From NCBI GenBank assembly GCA_030678995.1, contig JAUXTQ010000002.1:22819-86818 (forward strand): a stretch of DNA of 64,000 nt, read 5' to 3'. The notes beneath the pieces are model-generated. The model was not told the DNA's origin. It worked only from the letters and a program-made list of their open reading frames with translations, and searched no databases. How positions within the stretch are numbered: the first letter of the stretch is position 1; each line of letters opens with the position of its first letter. The position numbers and the translations under genes are program-made. This document shows, piece by piece, positions 63,759 through 64,000 of this stretch. The DNA is from Caulobacter sp. Lineage in GTDB: Bacteria > Pseudomonadota > Alphaproteobacteria > Caulobacterales > Caulobacteraceae.

Positions 63759-64000
63759 CTAGGCCAGGAAGGCTTCCGCGATCCGTTGCGTCGGTTCGAC
63801 CGGATCGAAGTCGACCTGGCCGAGGTTGGTCAGGATCGACACGGCCAGGGCCTCGTCCGGCAGCAGGACGATCACCGACCGGGCGCCGAGGATGATGCCG
63901 TCGTGGTGCGCCCGGCGGCGGCCGGCGGCGTCCCTGTCCACCCGCCAGCCGAGGGCGGTGTTGGTCTTCACCGTCCCGGACGGCGGCCGGATGGTGAACA
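63759..64000 (-). CDS. C-terminal end of a serine hydrolase (beta-lactamase fold), partial
   Basis: At least 80 residues, cut by the window end on its 5' side; the frame continues past 64000. TALGWRVD, RRAHHDGIILGARSVIVLLPDEALAVSILTNLG carries the class C/esterase-type HDG (KTG-like) motif and the last strands of the penicillin-binding fold. Probably an exported esterase or D-aminopeptidase; the Ser-x-x-Lys part lies outside. The stop is at 63759. Confidence 0.7.
   Translation of the reverse strand, partial: FTIRPPSGTVKTNTALGWRVDRDAAGRRRAHHDGIILGARSVIVLLPDEALAVSILTNLGQVDFDPVEPTQRIAEAFLA

Overview
The window is high-GC (mostly about 65-72%) DNA of an alphaproteobacterium, most probably a Caulobacterales member (Caulobacter or Phenylobacterium type). 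The best pointers are a DivL-type kinase with tyrosine in place of the phospho-accepting histidine (14727-17048), an SOS-controlled mmcB gene with a GAAC-N7-GAAC LexA box (20602-20628), a phoR-pstCAB-phoU-phoB block with a 33-bp PhoB-box array, and several families of dispersed palindromes between genes. No integrase, transposase, prophage or CRISPR array is visible.

Layout. 121-2192 (minus): rsmI-yraN-SirB1 family operon. 2275-2907: membrane-anchored thioredoxin-fold protein. 2908-3963: one kilobase of palindromes without a gene. 3964-6902: tryptophanase, divergent zapE and a VOC protein. 6916-12127: succinate dehydrogenase sdhC-sdhD-sdhA, then creD, then sdhB. 12138-12730: VapBC pair. 12987-14569: NAD(P)H-ferredoxin reductase with its adrenodoxin-type ferredoxin. 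14727-17048: divL. 17143-25277: metallopeptidase, SWIM protein, diiron ferritin-like protein, lipocalin, lipoprotein, mmcB, gamma-glutamyltransferase, P1 peptidase and an unknown exported protein. 25378-25454: tRNA-Arg(ACG).

26134-40778 is a surface-glycan region. rfbF-rfbG-rfbH make a CDP-4-keto-6-deoxy/3,6-dideoxy sugar. Four overlapping genes follow (HpcH/HpaI-type aldolase, HAD phosphatase, thiamine-diphosphate enzyme, SDR); I read these as a cassette that makes and attaches a short carbon branch to the CDP-sugar, by analogy with yersiniose synthesis. Then come a Wza-like export protein, a Wzz-like chain-length protein, a GtrB-like and a GtrA-like protein, and two tandem polytopic glycosyltransferase-like proteins. 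The usual reductase partner of RfbH is not in the window. Base composition drops to 35-42% GC at the start of rfbF and inside both last genes, which points to transfer or recombination. A G10 run lies inside the thiamine-diphosphate enzyme gene.

40806-48126: small-molecule hydrolases, VOC protein, a short CoaA-like kinase, several small conserved proteins, a WecG-type glycosyltransferase, a SemiSWEET, and a HisKA_2 kinase with a single-domain response regulator. 48127-51690: a 1187-residue autotransporter with two calcium-type Asp-rich repeat blocks. 51871-58235: phoR, pstC, pstA, pstB, phoU, phoB (no pstS). 58268-64000: standalone Cache protein, VOC protein, purD, aminoglycoside-phosphotransferase-like kinase, exported amidohydrolase and the C-terminal end of a beta-lactamase-fold hydrolase cut by the window edge.
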